NCBI RefSeq assembly: GCF_000473325.1
Contig: NZ_AXBI01000001.1
Coordinates: 36,356-100,355, forward strand
Source of the DNA: Leisingera caerulea DSM 24564
Lineage (GTDB): Bacteria > Pseudomonadota > Alphaproteobacteria > Rhodobacterales > Rhodobacteraceae
Direction: 5' to 3'
Length of the DNA: 64,000 bases
Part shown: positions 42,525 through 50,819 of the stretch, in pieces
Numbering within the stretch: position 1 is the first letter of the stretch
How the letters are laid out: each line of letters starts with the position of its first letter
Position numbers and translations under genes: made by a program
Notes under the pieces: generated by a model
Database searches by the model: none
What the model saw: the letters and a program-made list of their open reading frames with translations, nothing else
What the model was told of the DNA's origin: nothing

Positions 42525-43673
42525 TTGCTCAATCTGAAATCACTTGGCCCCGCTGTTGCCCGCGTCTCAGGCGTTGAAGCCATACGTGCCGGGTTTGGTG
42601 CCCTCATCGGTTTGGGGTTAACCGGGTTTTTTCTTTTGTCTCCTCAAATCGACCCAGAATTGGGCCTCTATCTCGTGGCTCCATTCGGGGCGTCCTCCGT
42701 CCTCCTTTTCGCGGTACCAAACAGCCCTCTGGCGCAACCTTGGTCGGCGATTATCGGCAATACCGTTGCTGCCTTAGTGGGCGTGGCCGTCTGCCTTCTG
42801 GTGGCGGATCAGACGCTTCGGATCGCCCTGGCGGTGGGCCTTGCGATCACCGCAACCATCCTGTGCCGCGCCGTTCATCCTCCGGCAGGAGCGGTCGCGA
42901 TGACTGCAGCCATGTCCCCGGACGCCATCGCACAACTGGGTTTCTGGTTCGCGCTTGCACCCATAGCTGTCGGAACGGCAACTCTAGTAGTGCTTGCAAC
43001 CCTCTATGCAAGGCTCACCGGGCGGCACTACCCGTTCCGGCAATTCGATGATCCTAGTAAGCATGCAACAGGAGACCGCAACCCGACAGAACGGCTCGGA
43101 CTCTCCGAGCAAGAGCTGACTGGTATCCTTGAACGTTACAGCCAGTCCTTCAATCTCGGCGCCGAGGATCTCGCGCGGCTGATCGGCGCAGCAGAACTTC
43201 AGGCCGCAGCTCAGTCTTCTGGCCCCCTGACTGCACAGGATATCATGTCCCGTAGCCTCATCACCGTCGGCTTGAAAACCTCCCTCGGCGAGATCGCGGA
43301 CTTGTTTCAACAGCATCGGTTTACATCATTGCCTGTCGTGGGGGCCGATGAGGCGTTCAAAGGGGTCATTTTCCAGATGCATCTCATCAACCAGGCTCGG
43401 TCCGACGCGCTGCGCCTGAAGCGAGGCTATTGGGCTGCGCTGCGGCGCCTTCTGGACCGTGAATGGCAAAAGCAGATGACTGCGGGGGACATAATGAGCG
43501 CAGCTGTACCCCGCGCTACCACCAACACTCCGATTGGTGTGCTGCTCCCAATGATGGCGGACGGGGACACCGATGCTGTCCCCGTGCTCGAATATGGAAA
43601 AATCGTCGGCATTGTCACTCGGACGGACCTGATTGCCGCAATCGCCAGAAATGCGGCGCGCGGTCGAGGGTGA
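42525..43673 (+). CDS. HPP family membrane protein with two CBS domains (382 aa)
   Basis: Residues about 15-165 are the HPP domain with four to five membrane helices, including VAPFGASSVLLFAVPNSPLAQPW and the name-giving CRAVHPPAGAVAMTAAM. Residues about 230-375 are a CBS pair (TAQDIMSRSLITVGLKTSLGEI, and TAGDIMSAAVPRATTNTPIGVLLPMM). CBS pairs sense adenosine nucleotides. Plant HPP proteins transport nitrite; the bacterial role is not settled, but nitrogen-oxide genes nearby make nitrite movement plausible. TTG start at 42525 is supported by GGAGGCGCGCA. Confidence 0.88.
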   Translation: MLNLKSLGPAVARVSGVEAIRAGFGALIGLGLTGFFLLSPQIDPELGLYLVAPFGASSVLLFAVPNSPLAQPWSAIIGNTVAALVGVAVCLLVADQTLRIALAVGLAITATILCRAVHPPAGAVAMTAAMSPDAIAQLGFWFALAPIAVGTATLVVLATLYARLTGRHYPFRQFDDPSKHATGDRNPTERLGLSEQELTGILERYSQSFNLGAEDLARLIGAAELQAAAQSSGPLTAQDIMSRSLITVGLKTSLGEIADLFQQHRFTSLPVVGADEAFKGVIFQMHLINQARSDALRLKRGYWAALRRLLDREWQKQMTAGDIMSAAVPRATTNTPIGVLLPMMADGDTDAVPVLEYGKIVGIVTRTDLIAAIARNAARGRG

Positions 43674-43844
43674 TCCTCAATCCTCCAGCAGGCAGTTATG
43701 TAACTGATTGGCATCGGCGAATGTCGGATTGGTCCGCACCGCGTGAACTTTTCAGGGCGCAAACCTAGAAGTTGCAGCCAATTTTCACTTTGTCCCGCAT
43801 AGAGTGAGTTCGTGACGGATGTGACTAAGGTCAGCTAGGGCCTG

Positions 43845-44147
43845 TCACTGATCCCGGCCAGACTTCCGGCATTCTAATTCCGCAAGCTCTGCGAATTGGT
43901 CGGCGGCAGCGTTCCATTGAGTGGAAGGTACTTTCGGCCAGCCGTATGCCTCTTGAATTAGTTGCTGGGCAATAAGCACACGTTCCGGGCTTCCAACGGC
44001 AATCATCTGACTCTGCATTTCGACTGGCATGTATTGCCGAGTGAACATCACTGTATCTGCCAGCTCTCTGACCTCCTCACAGGATGAGGCGGCGAATACC
44101 GCTGCAGGTGAAATGAGACATGCGATAAGTGAAACAACGCGGAACAT
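43845..44147 (-). CDS. Small exported protein of unknown function (100 aa)
   Basis: MFRVVSLIACLISPAAVFAASS is a clear signal peptide with a likely cut after AVFA. The mature part of about 82 residues is helical with two cysteines (Cys near positions 23 and 94) that may form a disulphide; SCEEVRELADTVMFTRQ and SPERVLIAQQLIQEAYGWP are its main helices. GAGAGCGTG lies just upstream of the start. A perfect Rrf2-type palindrome lies about 110 bases upstream. Periplasmic, function unknown. Confidence 0.68.
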   Translation of the reverse strand: MFRVVSLIACLISPAAVFAASSCEEVRELADTVMFTRQYMPVEMQSQMIAVGSPERVLIAQQLIQEAYGWPKVPSTQWNAAADQFAELAELECRKSGRDQ

Positions 44148-44253
44148 CACGCTCTCCTTTGGATCGTTGAAGGGAAGCAGGGCAATTGCGCCAGTGCGGC
44201 CATGTCCTTGACGGACAGCTTCGGCAAAAGCTGAAATCGCCATTCCCTTAATC

Positions 44254-44268
44254 GGTATTTTAAATACC
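44254..44268. promoter_or_regulatory. Rrf2/NsrR-like palindrome
   Basis: GGTATTT, one T, AAATACC: a perfect inverted repeat with one-base centre, similar in layout to NsrR sites built on AAATG/CATTT-type half sites. It lies about 110 bases before the small exported protein gene, with the nsrR-like gene 2 kb away. The other 300 bases between 44148 and 44449 show no gene. Confidence 0.45.
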
Positions 44269-44449
44269 TATTTGTGCGATGGGCTTAAGTCAAGCCTCAG
44301 ATGGCGGCAGGTCGCTCAAAACAATAGCAGTGAAGTCAGCCCGCCAATTGTGAGTGCGCTTCGAACGAGATCCATCTGTCTGCGTAGGCAACATTCCGGT
44401 CCCAGGGTTTCAGCCAGCCGTCTGGCACCAATCCGCGTGCTGGCGTTCG

Positions 44450-45151
44450 TTACGCACCTACTTTTGCGTACCTTTCGCCGCCTTCAGTCAGGATAGCATC
44501 CAAAGGAATGTCGTGCGGTTGCGGGAAGATTGTAGGAAGCTGTGCGCTTTCCAAACCAATGCCAATTGAATAGGGGCGCGGCAACAATGCAGCGAGGGTC
44601 CGGTCGAAATATCCGCCACCATAACCCAGCCGGAAACCTCCAGAAGCCCAGCCCACCAGCGGCGCAAGGACAATTCCGGGAATGAGCTCGGGCGAACTGG
44701 GCGGTGGAACCGGTATGCTCCAGTCGCCGCGCACCAGCTGAGTATCTGGTGTCCACAGCCGGAAAACCAGCGGCGCAGCCTTGGTCTCGACAATCGGCAG
44801 GGCAATGGCGGCGCCCTGTGCGTGCATCTCTGCCATTAGGGGGCGCAGATCGGGTTCGCCCTTGATCGGCCAGTAGAAGGAGATAACACGCCCGTTTGCG
44901 CCGGAGAACCGGTTCCGGATCAATTCGCGCAGATGTCCGGCCAGCGCTTCTCCAACGGACTGACGGATAGCAACCGGCAATGCCAAGCGCTCCGCCCGCA
45001 GCCGGTTCCGTTCTGCCTTGCGCCAGCGGGCAACGTCAGCAGTCTGCTGCGGAGAAACCGCCTGCGGGTCGTAATGTCCGGCCTCCGCAGCCATGCAGGG
45101 TGAGGAAGCGTATCGTTTCTGATCGGGCGGGCCATCAGAACTTCGGCTCAT
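44450..45151 (-). CDS. 5-formyltetrahydrofolate cyclo-ligase family protein (233 aa), copy 2
   Basis: Paralogue of the protein at 21079-21771 along its full length, including the RYASSPCMAAEAGHYDPQA extension and VLAPLVGWASGGFRLGYGGG core. C-terminal IPLDAILTEGGERYAKVGA differs slightly. Overlaps the nitronate monooxygenase stop by four bases, the same junction as in copy 1. Keeping the pair together in both places argues for a common task. See copy 1 for the reaction. Confidence 0.87.
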   Translation of the reverse strand: MSRSSDGPPDQKRYASSPCMAAEAGHYDPQAVSPQQTADVARWRKAERNRLRAERLALPVAIRQSVGEALAGHLRELIRNRFSGANGRVISFYWPIKGEPDLRPLMAEMHAQGAAIALPIVETKAAPLVFRLWTPDTQLVRGDWSIPVPPPSSPELIPGIVLAPLVGWASGGFRLGYGGGYFDRTLAALLPRPYSIGIGLESAQLPTIFPQPHDIPLDAILTEGGERYAKVGA

Positions 45152-46188
45152 AGTCCTGCTCCGCTGCGGTGCGAAAGGGAGTATCCGAGAATCTGCTCTG
45201 CTTCGTTGACAATATCCCCGATACGGCTTGCTGCCGGTACAATCCGGCTGATGGCCCCCGCGCCTTGTCCTGCAAACAGAGCCATTGCCTCAAGGTCTCC
45301 AGTTGTTGTCCGCAGAGGAGAATCCGTGCTGAACCGCAGGCGCGGCTGGGATCCGTCCCAGGCGATCGCCTCGCGCGGCAGGGCATCCGGATCGTGGCCC
45401 AGGTAGGTACCGCCGAGTGCTTTGGTCACGCTGTTTTCCAGCACACGCACCGCCGCCCCCATTGGCCAGTTCAAGACGAAGACATCGGTCAGGACAGTAT
45501 CGCCGCCGGTGGAGGTTGCGACGCGTTCCTTGTGGTAGGGGTGAGCAAAGGATTCATCTGTGGCTAGGAAGGCGGTCCCGCATTGTATGCCGGAGGCACC
45601 AATTGACAGAAACCGGGCCAGATCTTCGCCGGAAGAAAGACCCCCTGAGGCAACCACTGGTACAGACACGGCTTCCAGAATTGCTTCGGTAAGGTCGCGG
45701 ACCGGGCGGCGGCCATGGACATGACCGCCTGCCTCGATCCCTTGCGCGATGATCACATCCGCGCCGGCCGCCTCTGCCGCGCGGGCGGCCTCAACTGTGC
45801 CGACCTGGTGCAAGACGAGGCAGCCTGCCGCCTTCACCCGGAAAACGGCATCGGGCACGACATCCCAAAAGAAAGTGAAGGCCGGAACACCGAGTTCCAG
45901 GCAGCAGCTGATCTGGGCATCAAGCAATCCAGGCTCGGTGGCTGCGGGGATGACATTCACCGCAAAGGGACGGTCAGTTGCGGCCCTGAGTTTTGTGACT
46001 TCTTCGGTGATCAGGTCCGGGCTTTCGCGCACCATTCCAAGCATGCCAAAGCCGCCGGCTTGGGAGACGGCGGCAGCAAGTTCCCAGCGGGATACGCCGC
46101 CCATGCCAGCCAGGAGGACCGGGTGGTCACATCCCAGCAACTTGCAAAGCGGAGCGTGCAGTGGATTGTCAATTTTCTGGCCGCTCAT
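45148..46188 (-). CDS. Nitronate monooxygenase family flavoprotein (346 aa), copy 2
   Basis: Paralogue of 21768-22796 with the same motifs (LAGMGGVSRWELAAAVSQAGGFGMLG, AQGIEAGGHVHG, SGGLSSGEDLARFLSIGASGIQCGTAF). MSGQKIDNPLHAPLCKLLG at 46188 is the likely start, with GGGAG nine bases upstream. This copy lies head to head with an NsrR-like regulator across 238 bases, unlike copy 1, so nitrosative control of this copy is likely. Natural substrates might be organic nitro compounds formed under NO stress (inference). Confidence 0.87.
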   Translation of the reverse strand: MSGQKIDNPLHAPLCKLLGCDHPVLLAGMGGVSRWELAAAVSQAGGFGMLGMVRESPDLITEEVTKLRAATDRPFAVNVIPAATEPGLLDAQISCCLELGVPAFTFFWDVVPDAVFRVKAAGCLVLHQVGTVEAARAAEAAGADVIIAQGIEAGGHVHGRRPVRDLTEAILEAVSVPVVASGGLSSGEDLARFLSIGASGIQCGTAFLATDESFAHPYHKERVATSTGGDTVLTDVFVLNWPMGAAVRVLENSVTKALGGTYLGHDPDALPREAIAWDGSQPRLRFSTDSPLRTTTGDLEAMALFAGQGAGAISRIVPAASRIGDIVNEAEQILGYSLSHRSGAGL

Positions 46189-46374
46189 TCGACTATGCTC
46201 CCTTTGGCGCAAACAGTGGAAATGGCGCCCAAGGTAAGCCGCTCCACTCAATTGCGGGCTGTTCAAATCAGTCAGCGCCGATGGTTCACCGGCGAAACCA
46301 CTGCCTGCGGCACATAACACGTCCGAGTGATGTGGCGGCATAGACTTGGCTGGCCTGCTTCACTCATTGAGCCT

Positions 46375-46403
46375 AAGTATCTTAATTGGTACAGTAAATA
46401 CTT
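46375..46403. promoter_or_regulatory. Inverted repeat before the nsrR-like gene
   Basis: AAGTAT at 46375-46380 and ATACTT at 46398-46403 frame an A/T-rich segment about 25 bases before the nsrR-like start, possibly an autoregulatory site. A TTATTATAG stretch at its edge could serve as -10. Confidence 0.35.
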
Positions 46404-46426
46404 ATTATAGCCGAAGGGAACCCCGC

Positions 46427-46843
46427 ATGCGCCTAACATCTTTCACGGACTACGGACTTCGAATGCTGATGAGGATGGCGAGCCAGCCAGAGCAAGGGTT
46501 CTCGACTGCCGATCTGGCTGAGGAGTTCGGCCTTTCCCGAAATCACCTGACGAAAATCATGCAGCGGCTGGCGCGCGCCGGAATTGTTGAAACCCGGCGC
46601 GGTGCTGGTGGCGGCGCCTTCTTGTGCATGCCTGCGAAAAACATCCGTCTTGGTGAAATTGTTGAGCTGCTCGAGCAAGGACAGGCGCTGGTTGAATGCT
46701 TTGGCGCCGACGGAGGCGATTGCACGATAGATGGACGCTGCCGCTTGAAAGCCAGGCTGCGCCAGGCTGAAGCGGTATTCCTAGAGGATCTGAATCAGAC
46801 AACACTTGCGGATATCGCATTACCGACACAAAGCGCAGCCTGA
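46427..46843 (+). CDS. nsrR: Rrf2 family regulator, NsrR-like (138 aa)
   Basis: Winged-helix repressor with an iron-sulphur cluster that senses nitric oxide. MRLTSFTDYGLRMLMRMAS, LAEEFGLSRNHLTKIMQRLARAGIVET and RGAGGGAFL are the DNA-binding part; the three cluster cysteines appear as Cys91, Cys99 and Cys105 (ECFGADGGDC, GRC). GAAGGGAACCCCGC precedes the ATG. The spacing of cysteines is close to E. coli NsrR. It probably controls the divergent nitronate monooxygenase operon and other NO-response genes here such as nnrS (inference). Confidence 0.88.
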   Translation: MRLTSFTDYGLRMLMRMASQPEQGFSTADLAEEFGLSRNHLTKIMQRLARAGIVETRRGAGGGAFLCMPAKNIRLGEIVELLEQGQALVECFGADGGDCTIDGRCRLKARLRQAEAVFLEDLNQTTLADIALPTQSAA

Positions 46844-47528
46844 GGGGGCAAGGCGGAAGGCCATGTTCTCGCCTCATGCCGTCAGGCGAAACAAATCCTG
46901 GATATGCACCAGAACCTCAGGGCCTTCACACTGGCTGTGCCTGCAAGGACGGCTGCGGAAGATCCGGTCTTCCTTGTCAACTAGGCGCGATCCCGGCGGG
47001 CGCATGCTGCAAACGCCCGCAGGTTCGCTTTTCCAAAGTCAGTAGGCGATTGCCCCCCGCCCTCCGTCCAAAGCCTTAATGCGAAGACACGAACTTGCCT
47101 ATGGCGGATACTTGCCGACTCCGCCCCCCATACTCTCCAGCCCTTGCTCCCGAGAAGCGCGAACATACATGTGAACAGTCAAGTCCCCATTGACCTTCCT
47201 GTTCTCGCCGTCCGTTTCCTCTCGAAACGGACGGATTTTTTTTAGCCACCTGCGCCTTTTCCGGGGGCGATGTAATTCCAATCCACGCGTTTCCTGTCGG
47301 CCCATCTCAGGATTGCCCGGCGGGAGGATTGGCGTCGGTACAAGAATGAGAACAGACCCCACAGCGCAATCGGATACAACGTCCCGATTGCCATGCATTA
47401 TCCCGATGGCGTCACCAGCCCGTCATCGTGACAGAGCCGGAAAAATCCAGCTTCTGGCGGTCCAAGGTTGGGGAGCAGCGCAACGGCACATTGACGCAAG
47501 AAGACCCAGCCCAAGCAGAGCTTGTTGC
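46844..47528. other. 685 bases without a recognised gene
   Basis: Several short frames are open, one of them cysteine-rich (46876-47079), but none has a ribosome site or known motif. A strong plus-strand terminator at 47208-47243 has no gene to serve, so a small RNA or short transcript may be encoded in the 365 bases upstream of it. The final 280 bases before the pyc tail show nothing. Confidence 0.4.
47208..47243 (+). terminator. Intrinsic terminator without an assigned gene
   Basis: CCGTCCGTTTC pairs perfectly with GAAACGGACGG (11 pairs, five-base loop CTCTC) and is followed by eight T. Strong on the plus strand only. Confidence 0.85.
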
Positions 47529-48087
47529 TTATTCCAGCTCAACCAGCAGGTCCTTGGCGTCGATCTGGCCGCCGGCCTGAACGTGCACGGCCTTCACCAC
47601 CGCGCCGCGCTCGGTGTGGATGCCGGTTTCCATCTTCATCGCTTCGATGGTCAGCAGCAGGTCGCCTTCATGCACCTGCTGGCCTGCCTGCACCGCAACC
47701 GATGCGACAACACCCGGCATCGGCGCGCCAACGTGGTTCGGGTTGCCGGCCTGTGCCTTCGGGCGGGCTTCGGTCGAGGCTTTGACCAGACGGTTCGGCA
47801 CCCGGATCACGCGGGGCTGGCCGTTCAGCTCGAAGAAGACCTTCACTTCGCCCTTCTCGTCGGTGTCGGAAATCGCCTGCAGACGTATTTCCAGGGTCTT
47901 GCCCGGGTCGATCTCGGCGGTGATCTCCTCGCCCGGCTCCATGCCATAGAAGAAGGTCCGGGTCGGCAGGGTGCGGACCGGGCCGTACTGGCGGTGGCGG
48001 CCCATGTAGTCCAGGAACACCTTGGGATACATCAGATAACCGTTCAGGTCCTCGTCATCGACCTTAAAGCCTTCCAGCTGCTTGGAC
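47529..48087 (-). pseudogene. pyc: Pyruvate carboxylase, C-terminal fragment cut by IS6
   Basis: The last 186 residues of a pyruvate carboxylase: VFLDYMGRHRQYGPVRTLPTRTFFYGM of the allosteric/linker region, then the biotin carrier domain with TIEAMKMETGIH, whose second Met-flanked Lys is biotinylated. The frame ends in a normal stop but begins directly at the IS6 copy 3 end, so the carboxylase and transferase domains (about 950 residues) are missing. It cannot work. A complete pyc is expected elsewhere in the genome, and this piece marks a recombination or deletion boundary. Confidence 0.93.
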
Positions 48088-48896
48088 GGCATTGCCAAGT
48101 TGATCACGGGGTTCCGTCGGGATAGGCGGTCATCATGAAAACCGTGGCGACAATTCGACGCCTGAAGGGCTTTCGTTTTCCCCGCGAGATCATCTCCTAT
48201 GCCGTCTGGGCTTACCATCGGTTTGCGCTGAGCACGGCAGATGTCGAGGATCTGCTGGCCGAACGCGGCGTGATGGTCAGCCGGGAAACCGTCCGGAACT
48301 GGGTGAACCGGTTTGGCCGCCATTTCGCCGATTGCATCAAGCGCGACAGGCCGGGCGCCAGTGACAAATGGCACTTGGATGAAGTCGTTGTTCCGATCAA
48401 TGGCGTGAAGTTCTGGCTTTGGCGGGCAGTCGACGCGAATGGGAATGTGCTCGACATTCTCGTGCAAAAGCAACGTAATGCAAAGGCCGCCAGCCGGTTC
48501 TTGAAGCGGCTGATCGACCGGTTTGGCGCGCCGCGGGTCGTGATCACCGACAAGCTGCGCAGTTACATCAGGCCGATCCGCAACCTCGTGGCGAATGCTG
48601 ATCATCGGGCGCACAAGGGCTTGAACAACCGGATCGAAGGATCCCATCGGCCAACCCGCAAGCGAGAGAAACTCATGGGGCGGTTCAAGTCACCCGGACA
48701 GGCTCAGAGATTTCTGGACGCACATGACCAGATCAACATGTTCTTCCGTCCCCGCCGCTATCGTCTTACCGCCACATCGTACCGCCACGCCCGATCCGAT
48801 GCCTTTGATCTTTGGAACGGCTACGCACTCGAGATGACCGCATGACGGGCGCGGAGCAGGCCGCATTCAGCCGGGTGCAAATAAGTTGGCAATGCC
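48088..48896 (+). mobile_element. IS6 family insertion sequence, copy 3 (809 bp)
   Basis: Same element as copies 1, 2 and 4. Flanks GCTTGGAC and CGTTAGAC share only the last three bases; not a target duplication. Truncates pyc on the left and stops twelve bases short of the ABC ATPase stop on the right. Confidence 0.95.
48135..48845 (+). CDS. IS6 family transposase (copy 3)
   Basis: Intact 236-residue transposase. At DNA level it shows a few single-base differences from the other copies (for example GTGGCG instead of GTGCCG near the start codon, without changing the protein greatly), so it is slightly older or from a separate lineage. Confidence 0.95.
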   Translation: MKTVATIRRLKGFRFPREIISYAVWAYHRFALSTADVEDLLAERGVMVSRETVRNWVNRFGRHFADCIKRDRPGASDKWHLDEVVVPINGVKFWLWRAVDANGNVLDILVQKQRNAKAASRFLKRLIDRFGAPRVVITDKLRSYIRPIRNLVANADHRAHKGLNNRIEGSHRPTRKREKLMGRFKSPGQAQRFLDAHDQINMFFRPRRYRLTATSYRHARSDAFDLWNGYALEMTA

Positions 48897-48907
48897 CGTT
48901 AGACTGT

Positions 48908-50002
48908 TCATTCGCCAGGCAGAACGTGACAATGCTCCGGCAGCCAGTGAACCAAAAGTCTCTGTCCTGCTCTGATGTCTACCGTCTTAAGTTCGTCATG
49001 TCCCTTTTGCACTTTAAGTTCCTGACCCTGATCGGTTTCCAAGAAGACAGTGGCAGAGGCCCCTGCAAATTCGCCGCCGACAACCGTGGCTTCAATGCTG
49101 TTTCCTGTCCAGGGCGTCCCAATGGCGGCTAATGACATGTTCTCAGAACTCACCGCAAAAGCCAGCGAAGATCCTTCAGTCTTTTGTACTTCTGAAGGCG
49201 CTTTCAATGTGAATGCCGAGTGTTCTGATGCAACTTGCCAAGCTTCATTTCCGCCTGATTTGAGGCTGCCGGCAAACACGTTGGATGAGCCCAGGAAGTC
49301 CGCAACAAAGCGGTTGTGCGGTTCGCGGTATATTTCCTCGGGCGTACCGATCTGTTCAATCTTACCGCGGCTCATGATCACCACCCGGTCGGCCATGGAG
49401 AAGGCCTCGGACATCGAATGGGTCACGTAGACGAAAGTGATGCCCAGATCCTTTTGTAGGCCCGAAAGTACCGACTGCATGCGCACTTTCAAGTGGGCGT
49501 CAAGAGCGGAAAGCGGCTCGTCCAGCAGCAGGATCTTAGGTTCGGTCACCAGCGAACGGGCGAGCGCGACACGCTGGCGCTGGCCGCCGGACAGCTGCGA
49601 GATATTGCGGTCAGCAAACTCCAGGATACCAAGCCGGTCCAGCCACTTGCGGGCCCGCTCACGCCGTTCACCCTTGGACACTTTGCGCATTTTAAGGCTG
49701 AATTCGACATTCTCCTGCACCGTAAGGAAAGGGAACAGGGCCAGGCTCTGCCAGACCATCGGCGTGTCCCGCTCCCAAGTCGGCTTGCCGTTGATCTTCT
49801 CCCCGTCCAGAAAAATGCTGCCTTCGGTCGGGTCCTCAAGTCCGGCCAGCATCCGCAAGGTGGTTGTCTTGCCGCAGCCCGAAGAGCCCATGATCGCCAG
49901 GAATTCGCCGCGGGCTATTTGGAAGTCGGCCTTTTCAACAGCGGTGAAGCTGCCGAACTTTTTAACAACGTTGTCAAAATGCACGATTGGAGTGTCCAGC
50001 AT
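48908..50002 (-). CDS. ABC transporter ATPase, PotA-like (364 aa)
   Basis: ATP-binding subunit of a spermidine/putrescine-type importer. Walker A GSSGCGKTT, Q-loop in WQSLALFPFLTV, signature LSGGQRQRVALARS, Walker B ILLLDEPLSALD and H-loop VTHSMSEAF are intact, followed by a C-terminal TOBE domain of about 110 residues. It closes the minus-strand operon of creatininase, binding protein, two permeases and ATPase. With the creatine genes around it, creatinine, creatine or a related guanidino compound is the probable cargo (inference). Confidence 0.93.
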   Translation of the reverse strand: MLDTPIVHFDNVVKKFGSFTAVEKADFQIARGEFLAIMGSSGCGKTTTLRMLAGLEDPTEGSIFLDGEKINGKPTWERDTPMVWQSLALFPFLTVQENVEFSLKMRKVSKGERRERARKWLDRLGILEFADRNISQLSGGQRQRVALARSLVTEPKILLLDEPLSALDAHLKVRMQSVLSGLQKDLGITFVYVTHSMSEAFSMADRVVIMSRGKIEQIGTPEEIYREPHNRFVADFLGSSNVFAGSLKSGGNEAWQVASEHSAFTLKAPSEVQKTEGSSLAFAVSSENMSLAAIGTPWTGNSIEATVVGGEFAGASATVFLETDQGQELKVQKGHDELKTVDIRAGQRLLVHWLPEHCHVLPGE

Positions 50003-50018
50003 GGCTCTGTCCTGTCTG

Positions 50019-50819
50019 TTAAGAGGTCTTGGCGTTTGGATTGCGCATCAGAAGCTGGGCAATCACGATGAAGGAGATTGAGCTGACAAAGGCGAGCGAG
50101 CCGATGGCATTGATCCGGGGGCTGACCTGGCCCTGAAGGAAGCCCAAAACCTTGACTGGCAGGGTCTCGTTCAGGCCCGACACAAACCAGGCCACCGCGA
50201 ACTCGTCAAAGGAAACAGCCATGGTGATGAACAAGGCGGCATAGATTGCGGGTTTGGTGAAGGGGATGATCACATGGCGCATGGTCACCCATTCATTACC
50301 GCCCAGGTTCCAGGCTGCGGCTTCCAGATCCGGGTCCATCTGCGACAGGCGCAATCGGATGATGGCCATGGCAAAGGGGCTGCACATCACGCCGTGGGCA
50401 ATGATGACTGAGACCACATTGCCGGAAAGGCTGATACGGGAAAGGAAAGCCAGCATCGCCAGGCCCATGATTACCACCGGGATGGTGGGCGGCAGCAGGG
50501 CCAGGGCCAGATAGGCGGTTTTGCCGAAGAACTCGTAGCGGAAGTCGGTGTAGGCGCCGCCAAATCCCAGCAGCGTGGCAATCGCTGCAACGCAGGCGCC
50601 AACCAGCAGAGTGTTGAAGAAGCCGGCCCAGACCAGCGGATCTTCCCAGATTAGCCGGTACCATTCAGTTGAGAACGAGCCTAGCGGCAGCGAAGGAAAG
50701 CGGTCCGAGTTTAGTGAGAAAACAAAGCTGCCGACAATCGGTGCAAAGATGAAAATCAGGCACAGCGTGATATGCAGTTTCAGAAGGCCGTCGATAATGG
50801 GGTTGCGGTTACCGGTCAT
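50019..50819 (-). CDS. ABC transporter permease, PotC-like (266 aa)
   Basis: Inner-membrane subunit with six predicted helices (LKLHITLCLIFIFAPIVGSFVFSL first) and the EAA loop EAAAWNLGGNEWVTMRHVIIP that contacts the ATPase. Start at 50819 overlaps the preceding permease stop as ATGA. Sequence branch is PotC/PotI. Works with the other four products of the operon. Confidence 0.92.
   Translation of the reverse strand: MTGNRNPIIDGLLKLHITLCLIFIFAPIVGSFVFSLNSDRFPSLPLGSFSTEWYRLIWEDPLVWAGFFNTLLVGACVAAIATLLGFGGAYTDFRYEFFGKTAYLALALLPPTIPVVIMGLAMLAFLSRISLSGNVVSVIIAHGVMCSPFAMAIIRLRLSQMDPDLEAAAWNLGGNEWVTMRHVIIPFTKPAIYAALFITMAVSFDEFAVAWFVSGLNETLPVKVLGFLQGQVSPRINAIGSLAFVSSISFIVIAQLLMRNPNAKTS

Noticed and set aside
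46876..47079. Cysteine-rich 67-codon frame after nsrR
   Set aside because: Cysteines occur in an irregular pattern, the start has no ribosome site and overlapping frames are equally open.
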